A stretch of DNA of 64,000 nt from positions 1,055,440 through 1,119,439 of the forward strand of contig NZ_BMNE01000002.1 of the NCBI RefSeq assembly GCF_014646295.1, written 5' to 3'. The notes under the pieces are model-generated. The model was not told the origin of the DNA and searched no databases. It saw only the letters and a program-made list of their open reading frames with translations. Numbering within the stretch: position 1 is the stretch's first letter; each line of letters begins with the position of its first letter. The position numbers and the translations under genes were made by a program. This DNA is from Nocardia rhizosphaerihabitans (lineage in GTDB: Bacteria > Actinomycetota > Actinomycetes > Mycobacteriales > Mycobacteriaceae). This document shows, in pieces, positions 44,926 through 53,125 of this stretch.

Positions 44926-45804
44926 TCACCGTGCGTGGACCGGCAGCCGGTCGAGGAAGGCGGCGATCAGCGGGGCGATCTCGCTCAGGTGGGTTTCCAG
45001 CGCGAAATGCCCGGTGTCGAACAGATGCAGTTCGGCGCCGGGCAGGTCGGCCAGGTATGCCTCGGCTCCCGGCGCGGGGAAGAACGGGTCGTTCGCGCCC
45101 CAGGTGATCAGGGTCGGGGGCGTGAATTCGCGCAGCCAGGACTGCCATTCGGGGTAGCGGGCCACGTTCGAGTGGTAGTCGAACGCGAGGGCGAGCTGGG
45201 CTTGCTTGCGGCCGGGCAGCTCGAGGTAGTGCTGGTCGAGGGTCCAGGAGTCGGGTGCGAGGAGGCCGGGATCGGCGACACCGGTTTCGTACTGGCCGCG
45301 GGTGCCCTCCAGGGTGAGGAGTTGCCGGATGGCCTGCTCGGCGCCGTCCTGGTCCGGTCGAAGGGCGATGAACTCGCGGGCGCCGTCGGACAGGCCTGCC
45401 TCGTAGGCGTTGCCGTTCTGGACGACGAGTGCGGTGATCCGTTCCGGATGCCGGACCGCCATCCGGAAACCGATCGGCGCGCCGAAATCGAAGACATAGA
45501 GGGCGAACTCGGTCAACCCCAGCCGGTCGGCGAACCCTTCGGTGATCTCGGCCAGCCGGTCGAAGGTGTACTCGAAATCGGCAGGGGCGACGGTATTTCC
45601 GAAGCCGGGGTAGTCGGGCGCGATGAGCCGGAACCGATCGCCGAGGGTGTCCATGAGGCGACGGAATTGGTGCGAGCTGGACGGGAAGCCGTGCAGCAGT
45701 AGCAGAGTCGGTGCGCCGGCCCGGAATGGCACCGATTCCCGGTAGAAGACATCGACGCCGTCGACCTCGATGCGCCGGTGCTGGATGGTGGGGAGCCGCG
45801 TCAT
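44926..45804 (-). CDS. Alpha/beta hydrolase with Asp nucleophile (epoxide hydrolase/dehalogenase-like)
   Basis: A 292-aa hydrolase: HGFPSSSHQFR oxyanion loop, nucleophile elbow VFDFGAPIG with Asp instead of Ser, and LFDTGHFALE with the catalytic His. An Asp nucleophile is characteristic of haloalkane dehalogenases and epoxide hydrolases. The start at 45804 (MTRLPTIQHRRI) was preferred to an upstream ATG at 45837 that lies inside the operator. It is divergent from a CGNR regulator through a shared operator, so it is probably its target. Confidence 0.85.
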   Translation of the reverse strand: MTRLPTIQHRRIEVDGVDVFYRESVPFRAGAPTLLLLHGFPSSSHQFRRLMDTLGDRFRLIAPDYPGFGNTVAPADFEYTFDRLAEITEGFADRLGLTEFALYVFDFGAPIGFRMAVRHPERITALVVQNGNAYEAGLSDGAREFIALRPDQDGAEQAIRQLLTLEGTRGQYETGVADPGLLAPDSWTLDQHYLELPGRKQAQLALAFDYHSNVARYPEWQSWLREFTPPTLITWGANDPFFPAPGAEAYLADLPGAELHLFDTGHFALETHLSEIAPLIAAFLDRLPVHAR

Positions 45805-45833
45805 CAGTTCACATGCCTTCTCTTGGAGATAAT

Positions 45834-45883
45834 GCATTAGTTTTACTGCAATCTAATGCTTCATGCCAGTGAGTTACCATTAG
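45834..45883. promoter_or_regulatory. GCATTAG/CTAATGC operator between hydrolase and regulator
   Basis: GCATTAG (45834-45840) and CTAATGC (45853-45859) form a perfect inverted repeat across 12 nt in a markedly AT-rich stretch. A third CATTAG half-site lies at 45878-45883, directly before the GTG of the regulator. It is well placed to control both divergent genes. Confidence 0.65.
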
Positions 45884-45886
45884 TCT

Positions 45887-46444
45887 GTGAGTGCGCCCGA
45901 ACCGCTGGTCGGTGAACAGCTGGCCATCGACCTCGTCAACACCCGCCCGGCCGACGCCGACCTGCTGCAGACTCCGGAACAGCTGGCGCGATGGTTGCGC
46001 CTGCAGGCGCACCGGCTCCCCGAGGATTTCGCCGAACCCACTTCGGCCGATCTGTGCGCGGTGCGCGAGGTTCGCGACCACATCGCCGCGGCACTGACCG
46101 CGTTGTTGCACAACCGGCGCCCACCGGCCGCCGCCTTGCGTCAGCTCAACGCGGCACAGTCCGCCGCACCCGCCATCCGGCACCTCGGCTGGGACGGTGC
46201 CCGCTGTGTGATGACGCCACGGCGCACCGGAACCACTGGCGCACGTCTGGCAGCCCTGCTCGCCGAGGCGGCGGTGGAGTTGCTCACCGATCCTGCGGTC
46301 GCCGGGCTGCGGCAATGCGCGGCCGAGGACTGCGTCCTGCTGTTCGTCCCCGCGCATCCGCGCAGGCGGTGGTGTTCGCCCGAGCGTTGCGGCAATCGCG
46401 CGCGCGTCGCACGCTACTACCAGCGGCACAAGCCGGTCGGTTAG
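45887..46444 (+). CDS. CGNR zinc-finger (ABATE-domain) regulator
   Basis: A 185-aa protein: N-terminal ABATE domain starting LVGEQLAIDLVNTR and a C-terminal CGNR zinc finger with CAAEDCVLLF and WCSPERCGNRARVARYYQR. Such proteins are putative stress-responsive transcription factors. The start is GTG at 45887; TACCAT six bases before it could serve as a leaderless -10. The shared inverted-repeat operator suggests that it represses itself and the divergent hydrolase. Confidence 0.87.
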   Translation: MSAPEPLVGEQLAIDLVNTRPADADLLQTPEQLARWLRLQAHRLPEDFAEPTSADLCAVREVRDHIAAALTALLHNRRPPAAALRQLNAAQSAAPAIRHLGWDGARCVMTPRRTGTTGARLAALLAEAAVELLTDPAVAGLRQCAAEDCVLLFVPAHPRRRWCSPERCGNRARVARYYQRHKPVG

Positions 46445-46456
46445 CTCGGGGCCTGA

Positions 46457-48040
46457 TCAATCCTGGAAAGCACCCGGAACACCGTTCTGCACCACGAAAC
46501 TCGCCAGGGTGGTCACCGGGGCGCCGGGCCGGGTGACATACGGGACGACCCGGAAATCGTTGCGCCACAGCTGATGATCCAGCTCGACCCGCGCATAGCC
46601 GCGCTGGCGGTTGTAGAACTTCATGTCGGGGTTGGCCGCGAGCAGTGCCCGGCCTGCGTCGCTGATTTCGGCGCCGTCGCCGCCGGTGGTGATCGACGTG
46701 CCGGTGAATTCGGTGGCGACGACCGGTGATTCGGGGATGCTGTAGTCGCGGCGCAGGTCGGCGACGTAGTTCTCGTGCCGGTCGCCGGTGATCACGACCA
46801 GGTTGCCCGCCTCGCGATCGGCGGCCGCGCCGAGGACCGTATTGCGGTCGGCGACATAGCCGTCCCAGGCGTCGGTGCCGAGCAGGAGGGCGGGGCCGGG
46901 GTCGTAGTCGGACTGGGCCATGGCGACCTGGTTTCCGAGCACCTGCCAGCGTGCGGGGGAGGAGGCCAATCCATCTACCAGCCAATCACGTTGCGCCGCA
47001 CCGAGGATCGTGCGGCCGGTGGCGAAGCGGTCCGCGCAGTCGGTGACCGCTTTGCCGTCACCACAGGCCAGCGCGGATCGGTACTGCCTGGTGTCGATCA
47101 TGGTGAACTCGGCCAGGTCGCCGAAACGGTAGCGGCGGTGCAGGTGCATGGAAGGCCCGGCCGGCAGCTGGGCCAGGCGCATCGGCTGGTGCTCGTACAT
47201 CGCCTGGAAGGCGGCCGCTTTGCGGCGCCGGTACAGGGGCGGAAGCCGGTACACGTCGAGGCCGAGGCCCGGATGCGGGCCCGCCCAGTTGTTGTCGAGT
47301 TCGTGGTCGTCGAGGGTGACCAGCCACGGGAACGCCGCGTGAGCCGCCTGCAATGGCGCCTCGGCCTTGGCCTGGGCGTAGCGCAGCCGGTAGCCGGCCA
47401 GGTTCACCGCTTCGCCCTCGAGCTGCGGTGGCATGGCCGCCGCGCCGCGCCGTGCGACCAGCCAGGAGGTCTCGTAGATGTAGTCGCCCAGATGCACGAC
47501 CAGGTCGAGGTCTTCGGCACTCAGGTGCTCGTAGGCGGTGTAGTACCCCTGGCTCCACGATTGGCAGGACGCGAACGCGAACCGCATCCGGCTGGTCGGG
47601 CTGCCCGGCGCGGGCGCGGTGCGGGTCCGTCCGGTGGGGGAGATCTCCGAACCGGCCCGGAACCGGTAGTAGTACCACCGGCCCGGTGCCAGCCCGGTGA
47701 CCTCGGGGTGCACGCTGTGGCCGAGCGCGCGGGTCGCCACCGCCGAGCCCGTGGCCACGACCTTGGCGAACCGTTCGTCCTCGGCGACCTCGTAGTCGAC
47801 GGTCACCGCGGCGAGCGGCATCCCGCCGTAGCCGTCCGGGGCGAGCGGATCCGGTGCGAGTCGGGTCCAGAGCACCACACCGTCCGGCGTCGGTTCCCCG
47901 GAGGCGACGCCGAGGGAGAACAGCTCGCCGAGCCGCCGTGGTGCCGGGAACCTGGCACTGCTCACCGCCGACACCCCGACCAGGGCCGCGACCGAACCGG
48001 TCACGCCGTAGCGCAGGAGTTGCCGACGGGAGACCACCAT
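46457..48040 (-). CDS. phoD: PhoD-type alkaline phosphatase / phosphodiesterase (Tat-exported)
   Basis: A 527-aa secreted enzyme. The Tat signal SRRQLLRYGVTG is at residues 4-15. The PhoD N-terminal domain (FSLGVASGEPTPDGVVLWTRL) precedes a metallophosphatase core with FASCQSW, HLGDYIYE, TLDDHELDNNW and VITGDRHENY. It is expected to bind Fe/Ca and release phosphate from phosphodiesters outside the membrane. It lies alone; no Pho box was recognised. Confidence 0.93.
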   Translation of the reverse strand: MVVSRRQLLRYGVTGSVAALVGVSAVSSARFPAPRRLGELFSLGVASGEPTPDGVVLWTRLAPDPLAPDGYGGMPLAAVTVDYEVAEDERFAKVVATGSAVATRALGHSVHPEVTGLAPGRWYYYRFRAGSEISPTGRTRTAPAPGSPTSRMRFAFASCQSWSQGYYTAYEHLSAEDLDLVVHLGDYIYETSWLVARRGAAAMPPQLEGEAVNLAGYRLRYAQAKAEAPLQAAHAAFPWLVTLDDHELDNNWAGPHPGLGLDVYRLPPLYRRRKAAAFQAMYEHQPMRLAQLPAGPSMHLHRRYRFGDLAEFTMIDTRQYRSALACGDGKAVTDCADRFATGRTILGAAQRDWLVDGLASSPARWQVLGNQVAMAQSDYDPGPALLLGTDAWDGYVADRNTVLGAAADREAGNLVVITGDRHENYVADLRRDYSIPESPVVATEFTGTSITTGGDGAEISDAGRALLAANPDMKFYNRQRGYARVELDHQLWRNDFRVVPYVTRPGAPVTTLASFVVQNGVPGAFQD

Positions 48041-48133
48041 GTGCCGAACATCCTCTCGCCACCCATCGAATACGGGTTCACTTCGATTCTGTCCGGTTCG
48101 GCACCCTGCGCGCGAGGAATACCGCGGGATCGG

Positions 48134-48841
48134 CTACTTGGCGGGCGGCGTGAACGGCGCGTTGATCGTGGTGAAGTACTGGATCGCCGCACCCACCGCG
48201 ACCGGCGCGGCGATGAAGATCTGCCCGGCCAGCGCGCCGACCGGCCCCGCGACCAGCGCGCCCGCGATGCACCCGACCGCCGCGGCGGGCAGGAACGGAC
48301 CGAACAGACCGACGATCGTCGCCATGATGACGGTGCCGGACAGGATGCCACCGAGCACGCAGCCGACGGCCGCACCGCCGAGGCCGCCGACCAGCGCGCC
48401 GACGGAGGCGCCGAGGCTGATCGTCGCGGTCATCCGGCTCCAGGCGTCCTTCTCGCGGTCGTACTCGGTCTTCCATGGCGCGGAGTTCTCGAACGGCAGC
48501 GCCACCGGCTTGTACACGGCCTTGGCCGGGTCGAGCTGCGGAGTGAGCGTGGCGGTGCGGCCGGTGATCTCGGCGGCGATCGGGAACTCGAAGTCGTCGA
48601 GCCGGAAGTGCAGCGGGGTCGCGGCGATGGTGGTGCCGTCGGCGGCCTTGACCTTGAACGCACCGTCCTCGGCGACCAGCGAACCCGCGTCGGTGCTGAT
48701 CAGCGAGGCGCCGTCGACCGCTTCGGCGGTGAAGTTGATCGGCGCCTGGTCGGCGGCAGGCGCCGCGTGCACGGTGGTGGCGGCGACGGTGCCCGCGGTC
48801 AGCAGGGCGGCGGTGGCGAGAGCGATCTTGGTGGTCTTCAT
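48134..48841 (-). CDS. Secreted hypothetical protein with glycine-zipper region
   Basis: A 235-aa protein with a signal peptide (KIALATAALLTAGTVAATT, cleavage near AHA|AP). A beta-rich middle domain (residues about 30-140) precedes a C-terminal hydrophobic Gly/Ala stretch with repeated GGxxG-like spacing (LVGGLGGAAVGCVLGGILSG), typical of glycine zippers that enter or span membranes. The ATG at 48841 follows AAGGA. The family is unrecognised, though similar architecture is common in Nocardia. It ends near the PhoD gene start. Confidence 0.75.
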   Translation of the reverse strand: MKTTKIALATAALLTAGTVAATTVHAAPAADQAPINFTAEAVDGASLISTDAGSLVAEDGAFKVKAADGTTIAATPLHFRLDDFEFPIAAEITGRTATLTPQLDPAKAVYKPVALPFENSAPWKTEYDREKDAWSRMTATISLGASVGALVGGLGGAAVGCVLGGILSGTVIMATIVGLFGPFLPAAAVGCIAGALVAGPVGALAGQIFIAAPVAVGAAIQYFTTINAPFTPPAK

Positions 48842-48954
48842 GGGTGATTCCTTCATCGAATGCAGCGGCTGCGGGCGCGCGTCGTCGCGACGGCTCCCGG
48901 AGCGGGAAAGTGGTTGTCGGCGAAGCGCTTTCGCTGCGCCGTGTGGGGAGTGGG

Positions 48955-50424
48955 TCAGGCCGACGGCTGGGCGCGCGCGGCGAGGCCGAGCGCGACGTCG
49001 ACGATCAGGAAGCCGAGCAGGCTCAGCCCGACCAGCGGGACGAACCAGCCGACCACGACGGCCGTCGCGAGCAGCGGCACGGTGATCCACAGGGAGGTCT
49101 TGCGCAGCACGCCACGACGCGGGGCGGCGCCGACCGCGAAACGACTCGACTTGCGGGTCGGGCGCCGCTGCCACCACATCAGGTAGCCGAGCACGATCAT
49201 CGCGGCGAGGCCCAGCGCCACCGCGAGCAGCAGCAACTGGTTCGGCAGACCGAACAGCAGACCCATGTGGAAGGCGATGCCCCAGTTGGTCAGCTTGGCC
49301 ATCAGCGGCCAGTCGGCGAAGGCGAGCTGGTCGGTGACCGCGCCGGTGACGCCGTCGATCGCGACCGCGTCGATGGTGTAGGTGCCGGGATTGCGCAGTT
49401 CCTTGACGCCGAACGCCTTCTCCGGCTTCGCCGGGATCGCGATCTCGGCGGCCTGGGTGATGCCGTTCGCGCGGGCGATCTCCCACACGGCGTCGAGCTG
49501 GGCGATCCGGCCCGCCGGGTCGACCGGCGCGGGCGCGGTGTGGCCCGCGCTGTGGTGGTCGCCGCCCGCGGACTGCGCGGGACCGGCGGTGCCCGGCAGC
49601 TTCACGTCGATCGCGGGGGTGGTCCAGCTCAGTTCTTCGCGCAGCTTGGTGACGTTCTCCCCGGCATAGGTCGACCAGGTGATACCGGTCGCCGACAGCA
49701 ACAGCACCACCGGCAGGATCCAGAAGCCGATGGCGCCGTGCCAGTTCAGCTTGCGCCGCTTGGGCTCGGACAGATCGGGCGCGAGCAGCCATTGCGCCGA
49801 GCGCTTCGCGCGGCGCTTGCGCACCCGGTGCACCCACAGCACGAGGCCGAACAGGGCGATCACCCACAACCAGGACGCGGCCAGCTCGCTGTAGAGCCTG
49901 CCGGTCTCGCCCAGGTGCAGGCTGCGATGGAATTCGCTGATCCAGGTCCGCAGCGGCAGCGCGCCACCGCTGCCGTAGACGACGGCCTCGCCGACCGGCT
50001 GCGCGGTGTGCGGGTCGACGAACACCGAGAGCCGCTCGGAATCACCGAGGGCCGGGTCGTTGAACAGCACGCGAGTGGTCTCGCCGTCGCTCGGGGCCGG
50101 AGCCACGGCGACGAGGGGCAGGTCGGGCTTGGCGGCGACCGCCGCGCCGACCTGCGCCGACAGTGCTTGCTCAGGGCCGGTGGTATCGACCTGCAACAGG
50201 TCGCGGGAGACGAATCCCTCGATCGTGGGCGCGATCGCGTACAGCGCGCCGGTGAGCGTCGCGATCAGGATGAAGGGGGCGACGAAGACGCCCGCGTAGA
50301 AGTGCAGGCGCATGGCCAGCGGATAGAGACGCAAGCCCCGGCGGTCGCCGGAGCGTGACCGTCCACCGGATTCCGGTGGCGCCGAGGCGGGTTCCTCGGT
50401 CGGACGGGTGTCCGTGATGCTCAT
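48955..50424 (-). CDS. PepSY-associated transmembrane protein
   Basis: A 489-aa membrane protein of the PepSY_TM type: first helix at LHFYAGVFVAPFILIATLTGALYA, quoted here as starting LHFYAGVFVAPF, a PepSY-like extracytoplasmic region, a central helix pair (LWVIALFGLVLWVHRVRKRR), conserved WHGAIGFW and a His-rich loop (GGDHHSAGH), and a C-terminal helix pair. Such proteins are associated with iron-siderophore reduction or metal handling. The ATG at 50424 starts a 35-residue cytoplasmic tail. The metal is unknown, and no IdeR/Fur-type box was recognised upstream. Confidence 0.82.
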   Translation of the reverse strand: MSITDTRPTEEPASAPPESGGRSRSGDRRGLRLYPLAMRLHFYAGVFVAPFILIATLTGALYAIAPTIEGFVSRDLLQVDTTGPEQALSAQVGAAVAAKPDLPLVAVAPAPSDGETTRVLFNDPALGDSERLSVFVDPHTAQPVGEAVVYGSGGALPLRTWISEFHRSLHLGETGRLYSELAASWLWVIALFGLVLWVHRVRKRRAKRSAQWLLAPDLSEPKRRKLNWHGAIGFWILPVVLLLSATGITWSTYAGENVTKLREELSWTTPAIDVKLPGTAGPAQSAGGDHHSAGHTAPAPVDPAGRIAQLDAVWEIARANGITQAAEIAIPAKPEKAFGVKELRNPGTYTIDAVAIDGVTGAVTDQLAFADWPLMAKLTNWGIAFHMGLLFGLPNQLLLLAVALGLAAMIVLGYLMWWQRRPTRKSSRFAVGAAPRRGVLRKTSLWITVPLLATAVVVGWFVPLVGLSLLGFLIVDVALGLAARAQPSA

Positions 50425-50717
50425 GATGATTCGTTTCTGGAGTACTGGAAACCCGGTGTGCGCAGGCGGTGTCGACCGTGCCTCCTCTCGGCCGGGCGCA
50501 GTGACTGCGTCCGTGGGAGTGCACAGGTGAGCCGACGTCGAAACTCGGAGTGCGACCAGGCGTGCCGACCGGCGATGCGCGGGTGCGGACCTCGATGGCC
50601 GGTCGGGCCGATCACGAGGCGTGCACCGTGACGGCCGGACGAGCCGACGACGAGGTCGCGTGTTCCGACGTGCGAACAGCGCACGGCGAAAGGCCGTGCA
50701 CCGGGTGGGGGAGAGGT
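50425..50717. other. Gap between PepSY and His-rich membrane genes
   Basis: 293 bp without a supportable gene. An 87-codon open frame on the minus strand (50421-50684) overlaps the PepSY start, is Arg/His-rich and has no ribosome binding site. No strong hairpin was found. Confidence 0.4.
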
Positions 50718-51278
50718 TCAGAAAGGAATCGCGAGCGGCGGACCGCGAGTGCGCAGCGACTGCGCGGCGAAGATCCGCAGGATGACGCGGTCGCGGTGGA
50801 CCAAGCGCAGCGGCGCCGGGTCGGGAATGCGGGGGGAGCGGTAGCGCAGGGGCAGGATCCGCGCCAGCACGGCGCCGCCGATCCGATAGGCGGCCTGGAC
50901 ACCGATGATGACGACAGCGGCCAGGATCGCCGCGACGAGGTGGGCGGTGAGCATCCCGAGCCCGAGCGAGTCATCACCGTGGTGCGCGTGCCCGGACCAG
51001 CTCATCGTCGTGTGGCCGAGCAGCTGACCACCCAGCAGAACCGCGGCCAGCCCGCTCGCGCCGCGGCGCAACGGTCCGACCCCCGCGACCAACGCGCCGA
51101 CCACGGCCGATACCGCGGCCAGCAGCACGACGGTGGTGCTGCCGGGCAGCGCGCCGCCGGAGGCCAGCCCGTGGGCGGCCAGCGACAGCGCCCCCGACAT
51201 CGAGCCCGCGCAGGCACCGCGCAGCCGCGCGCCGGTGGCACGCGACGGCGCAGGCGCCTGCCCGAACTCGATGATCAC
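50718..51278 (-). CDS. Small integral membrane protein with His-rich loop
   Basis: A 186-aa protein with four or five hydrophobic helices (for example TTVVLLAAVSAVVGALVAGV and LTAHLVAAILAAVVIIGV). A loop SWSGHAHHGDD holds three His and two Asp that could bind metal. It starts with GTG at 51278, six bases after TAAAAT on the coding strand, so it may be leaderless. It lies upstream of the PepSY protein in the same direction; a joint role in metal (iron or copper) handling is inferred only from that. Confidence 0.65.
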   Translation of the reverse strand: MIIEFGQAPAPSRATGARLRGACAGSMSGALSLAAHGLASGGALPGSTTVVLLAAVSAVVGALVAGVGPLRRGASGLAAVLLGGQLLGHTTMSWSGHAHHGDDSLGLGMLTAHLVAAILAAVVIIGVQAAYRIGGAVLARILPLRYRSPRIPDPAPLRLVHRDRVILRIFAAQSLRTRGPPLAIPF

Positions 51279-51333
51279 CGGCTGATTTTAGACGACCGGC
51301 ATCGGCCGCTCGGCCGGACCGGGACAGCCAGGC

Positions 51334-52992
51334 TCACGCCTCGTCGAAGTCCATCTCGATCAGCGGCTTGCGCAGCAGCTTGCCGGTGGCGTTGCGAGGC
51401 AGCTCGTCGACGAAGATCACCTCGCGCGGCACCTTGTAACGGGCCAGGTTCTCGCGGACGTACTCCTTGATCTCCTTGGCGTCGCGCGCCGAGTCCGGAC
51501 CGGGGACCACGATCGCGCGCAGCCGCTTGCCGTAGTCGCGGTCGTCGACGCCGACCACCGCGGCCTCGAACACGTCCGGCCTGCCCGCGATGAGGTTCTC
51601 CACCTCGAGCGGGAAGACGTTCTCGCCGCCGGAGACGATCATGTCGTCGTCGCGGCCGTCGATGTAGAGCAGCCCGTCGGCGTCGAAATGGCCGACGTCA
51701 CCGCTGGACATCATGCCGTCGACCATCTCCTTGGTCCGGCCGTCGGTGTAGCCGCTGAACGCGAAACCGTTGTCCACGAAGATGGTTCCGGTGACATTCG
51801 GCTCGGTGATCGGCTTGCGGTTCTCGTCGAGCAGCACGATCCGGATGCCGACCGGCGCCTTGCCCGCGGTGGTCGGCGCCTTGCGCAGGTCCGCCGGGGT
51901 CGCCACCGTCATCACGGCGCACTCGGTGGAGCCGTAGAGGTTGTAGAGGCTGTCACCGAAGTAGTCCAGGGTGCGGGTCACCACGTCGGGCGCGATGGCC
52001 GAACCAGCCGCGAAGATGACCTTGATGGTCTTCGGGTCGTACTTCGCCAGGATCTGCTCGTCCAGATCGAGGATGCGCTGCAGCATCGTCGGGACGACGA
52101 CCAGCGAATCCGCCCGGTACTGCGCGATATTGGCGAGCGTCTTCTCCGGATCGAACCGGCGCTGCTGGAAGATCACCCGGTTGCCCAGCGCCAGACCCAG
52201 CGTGAACTGCGACAGACCGGTGCCGTGGAAGATCGGCGCGGCCATGATCATGGTGCCGTTGTTGGGCAGCGGTACCCGGTCGACGAACTGCGCGGAGGCG
52301 AACGGGCTCACCTTGTCGCGCGGGGCGCCCTTGGGTGTTCCGGTGGTGCCGCTGGTCAGGATGACCATGCCGCCCGGCTTGCTCGGCGGGGTCAGCGGCG
52401 TGACCGAACGACCGGCCGAGAGCGACTCGACGGTCGGGATCGACGCGTCGACGCCGTCGGCCTCGTCGACCCAGGTGAGGATGCGCGGGATGTCGGCGGG
52501 GATGGCGCTCATCAGGTCGACGAACTCGCTGTCGTGCAGCACCGCCTTGACCTTCTCGCGCGCGGCCACGTCAGCGAACTGCGGCTTGGCGAAACCGGTG
52601 TTCATCAGGACCGCGCGCACGCCGAGCTTGCCCGCGGCGAGCAGGCTCAGCACCATGCCGCGGTGATCGCGGGCAAGCACGGCGACCACATCGCCCTCGT
52701 TGATCCCGCTGGCCCGCAGCCCACGGGCCAGGGCGTTGGACTGCTCGTCGAGCGTGCCGAAGGTGAGCTCACCGCGCTCGTCGACGATGGCGCCCGCGTC
52801 CGGCCGCGTCTGCGCGGCGTGCATGACCACGCCGGCGAACGGGCCGAACCTGGAGACATTGCGGAACGAGCGGGCGGCGTGATCCAGGCGCAGCGGATTG
52901 AACAGCTTGCGATCCATCATCACTTTGACGCCGAGCGCGAAATCACCGGCGCGCCGGGCGGTTCCACCGAGCGCGGGCAGAGACAGAGACAT
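51334..52992 (-). CDS. Acyl-CoA synthetase (FadD-like), copy 1
   Basis: A 552-aa AMP-forming acyl-CoA ligase of the ANL superfamily: P-loop ILTSGTTGTPKGAPR, adenine motif YNLYGSTECAVMT, the GDVGHFDADGLLYIDGRDDDMI hinge region (quoted as GDVGHFDADG), and the catalytic C-terminal Lys in PRNATGKLLRKPL. The ATG at 52992 follows GGAAGG. It is closely similar along its whole length to the next gene upstream, so the two are tandem paralogues. Fatty or aromatic acyl substrate unknown. Confidence 0.9.
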   Translation of the reverse strand: MSLSLPALGGTARRAGDFALGVKVMMDRKLFNPLRLDHAARSFRNVSRFGPFAGVVMHAAQTRPDAGAIVDERGELTFGTLDEQSNALARGLRASGINEGDVVAVLARDHRGMVLSLLAAGKLGVRAVLMNTGFAKPQFADVAAREKVKAVLHDSEFVDLMSAIPADIPRILTWVDEADGVDASIPTVESLSAGRSVTPLTPPSKPGGMVILTSGTTGTPKGAPRDKVSPFASAQFVDRVPLPNNGTMIMAAPIFHGTGLSQFTLGLALGNRVIFQQRRFDPEKTLANIAQYRADSLVVVPTMLQRILDLDEQILAKYDPKTIKVIFAAGSAIAPDVVTRTLDYFGDSLYNLYGSTECAVMTVATPADLRKAPTTAGKAPVGIRIVLLDENRKPITEPNVTGTIFVDNGFAFSGYTDGRTKEMVDGMMSSGDVGHFDADGLLYIDGRDDDMIVSGGENVFPLEVENLIAGRPDVFEAAVVGVDDRDYGKRLRAIVVPGPDSARDAKEIKEYVRENLARYKVPREVIFVDELPRNATGKLLRKPLIEMDFDEA

Positions 52993-53125
52993 CGAACAGC
53001 CTTCCGGCAGACCGATCCCACGTCGAACACACGTGGGGCCGGACCGCGTCATCGAGATCCAGTGCTGGTGCTAACAGTAGCAAGCATCCCGGGCTGGTTG
53101 TGCTCTGTCTCTCAGGCCCCCGACC

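Noticed and set aside
50421..50684. A Cys/His-rich small protein upstream of the PepSY gene
   Set aside because: It overlaps the PepSY start in another frame, lacks a ribosome binding site and has biased Arg/His content.
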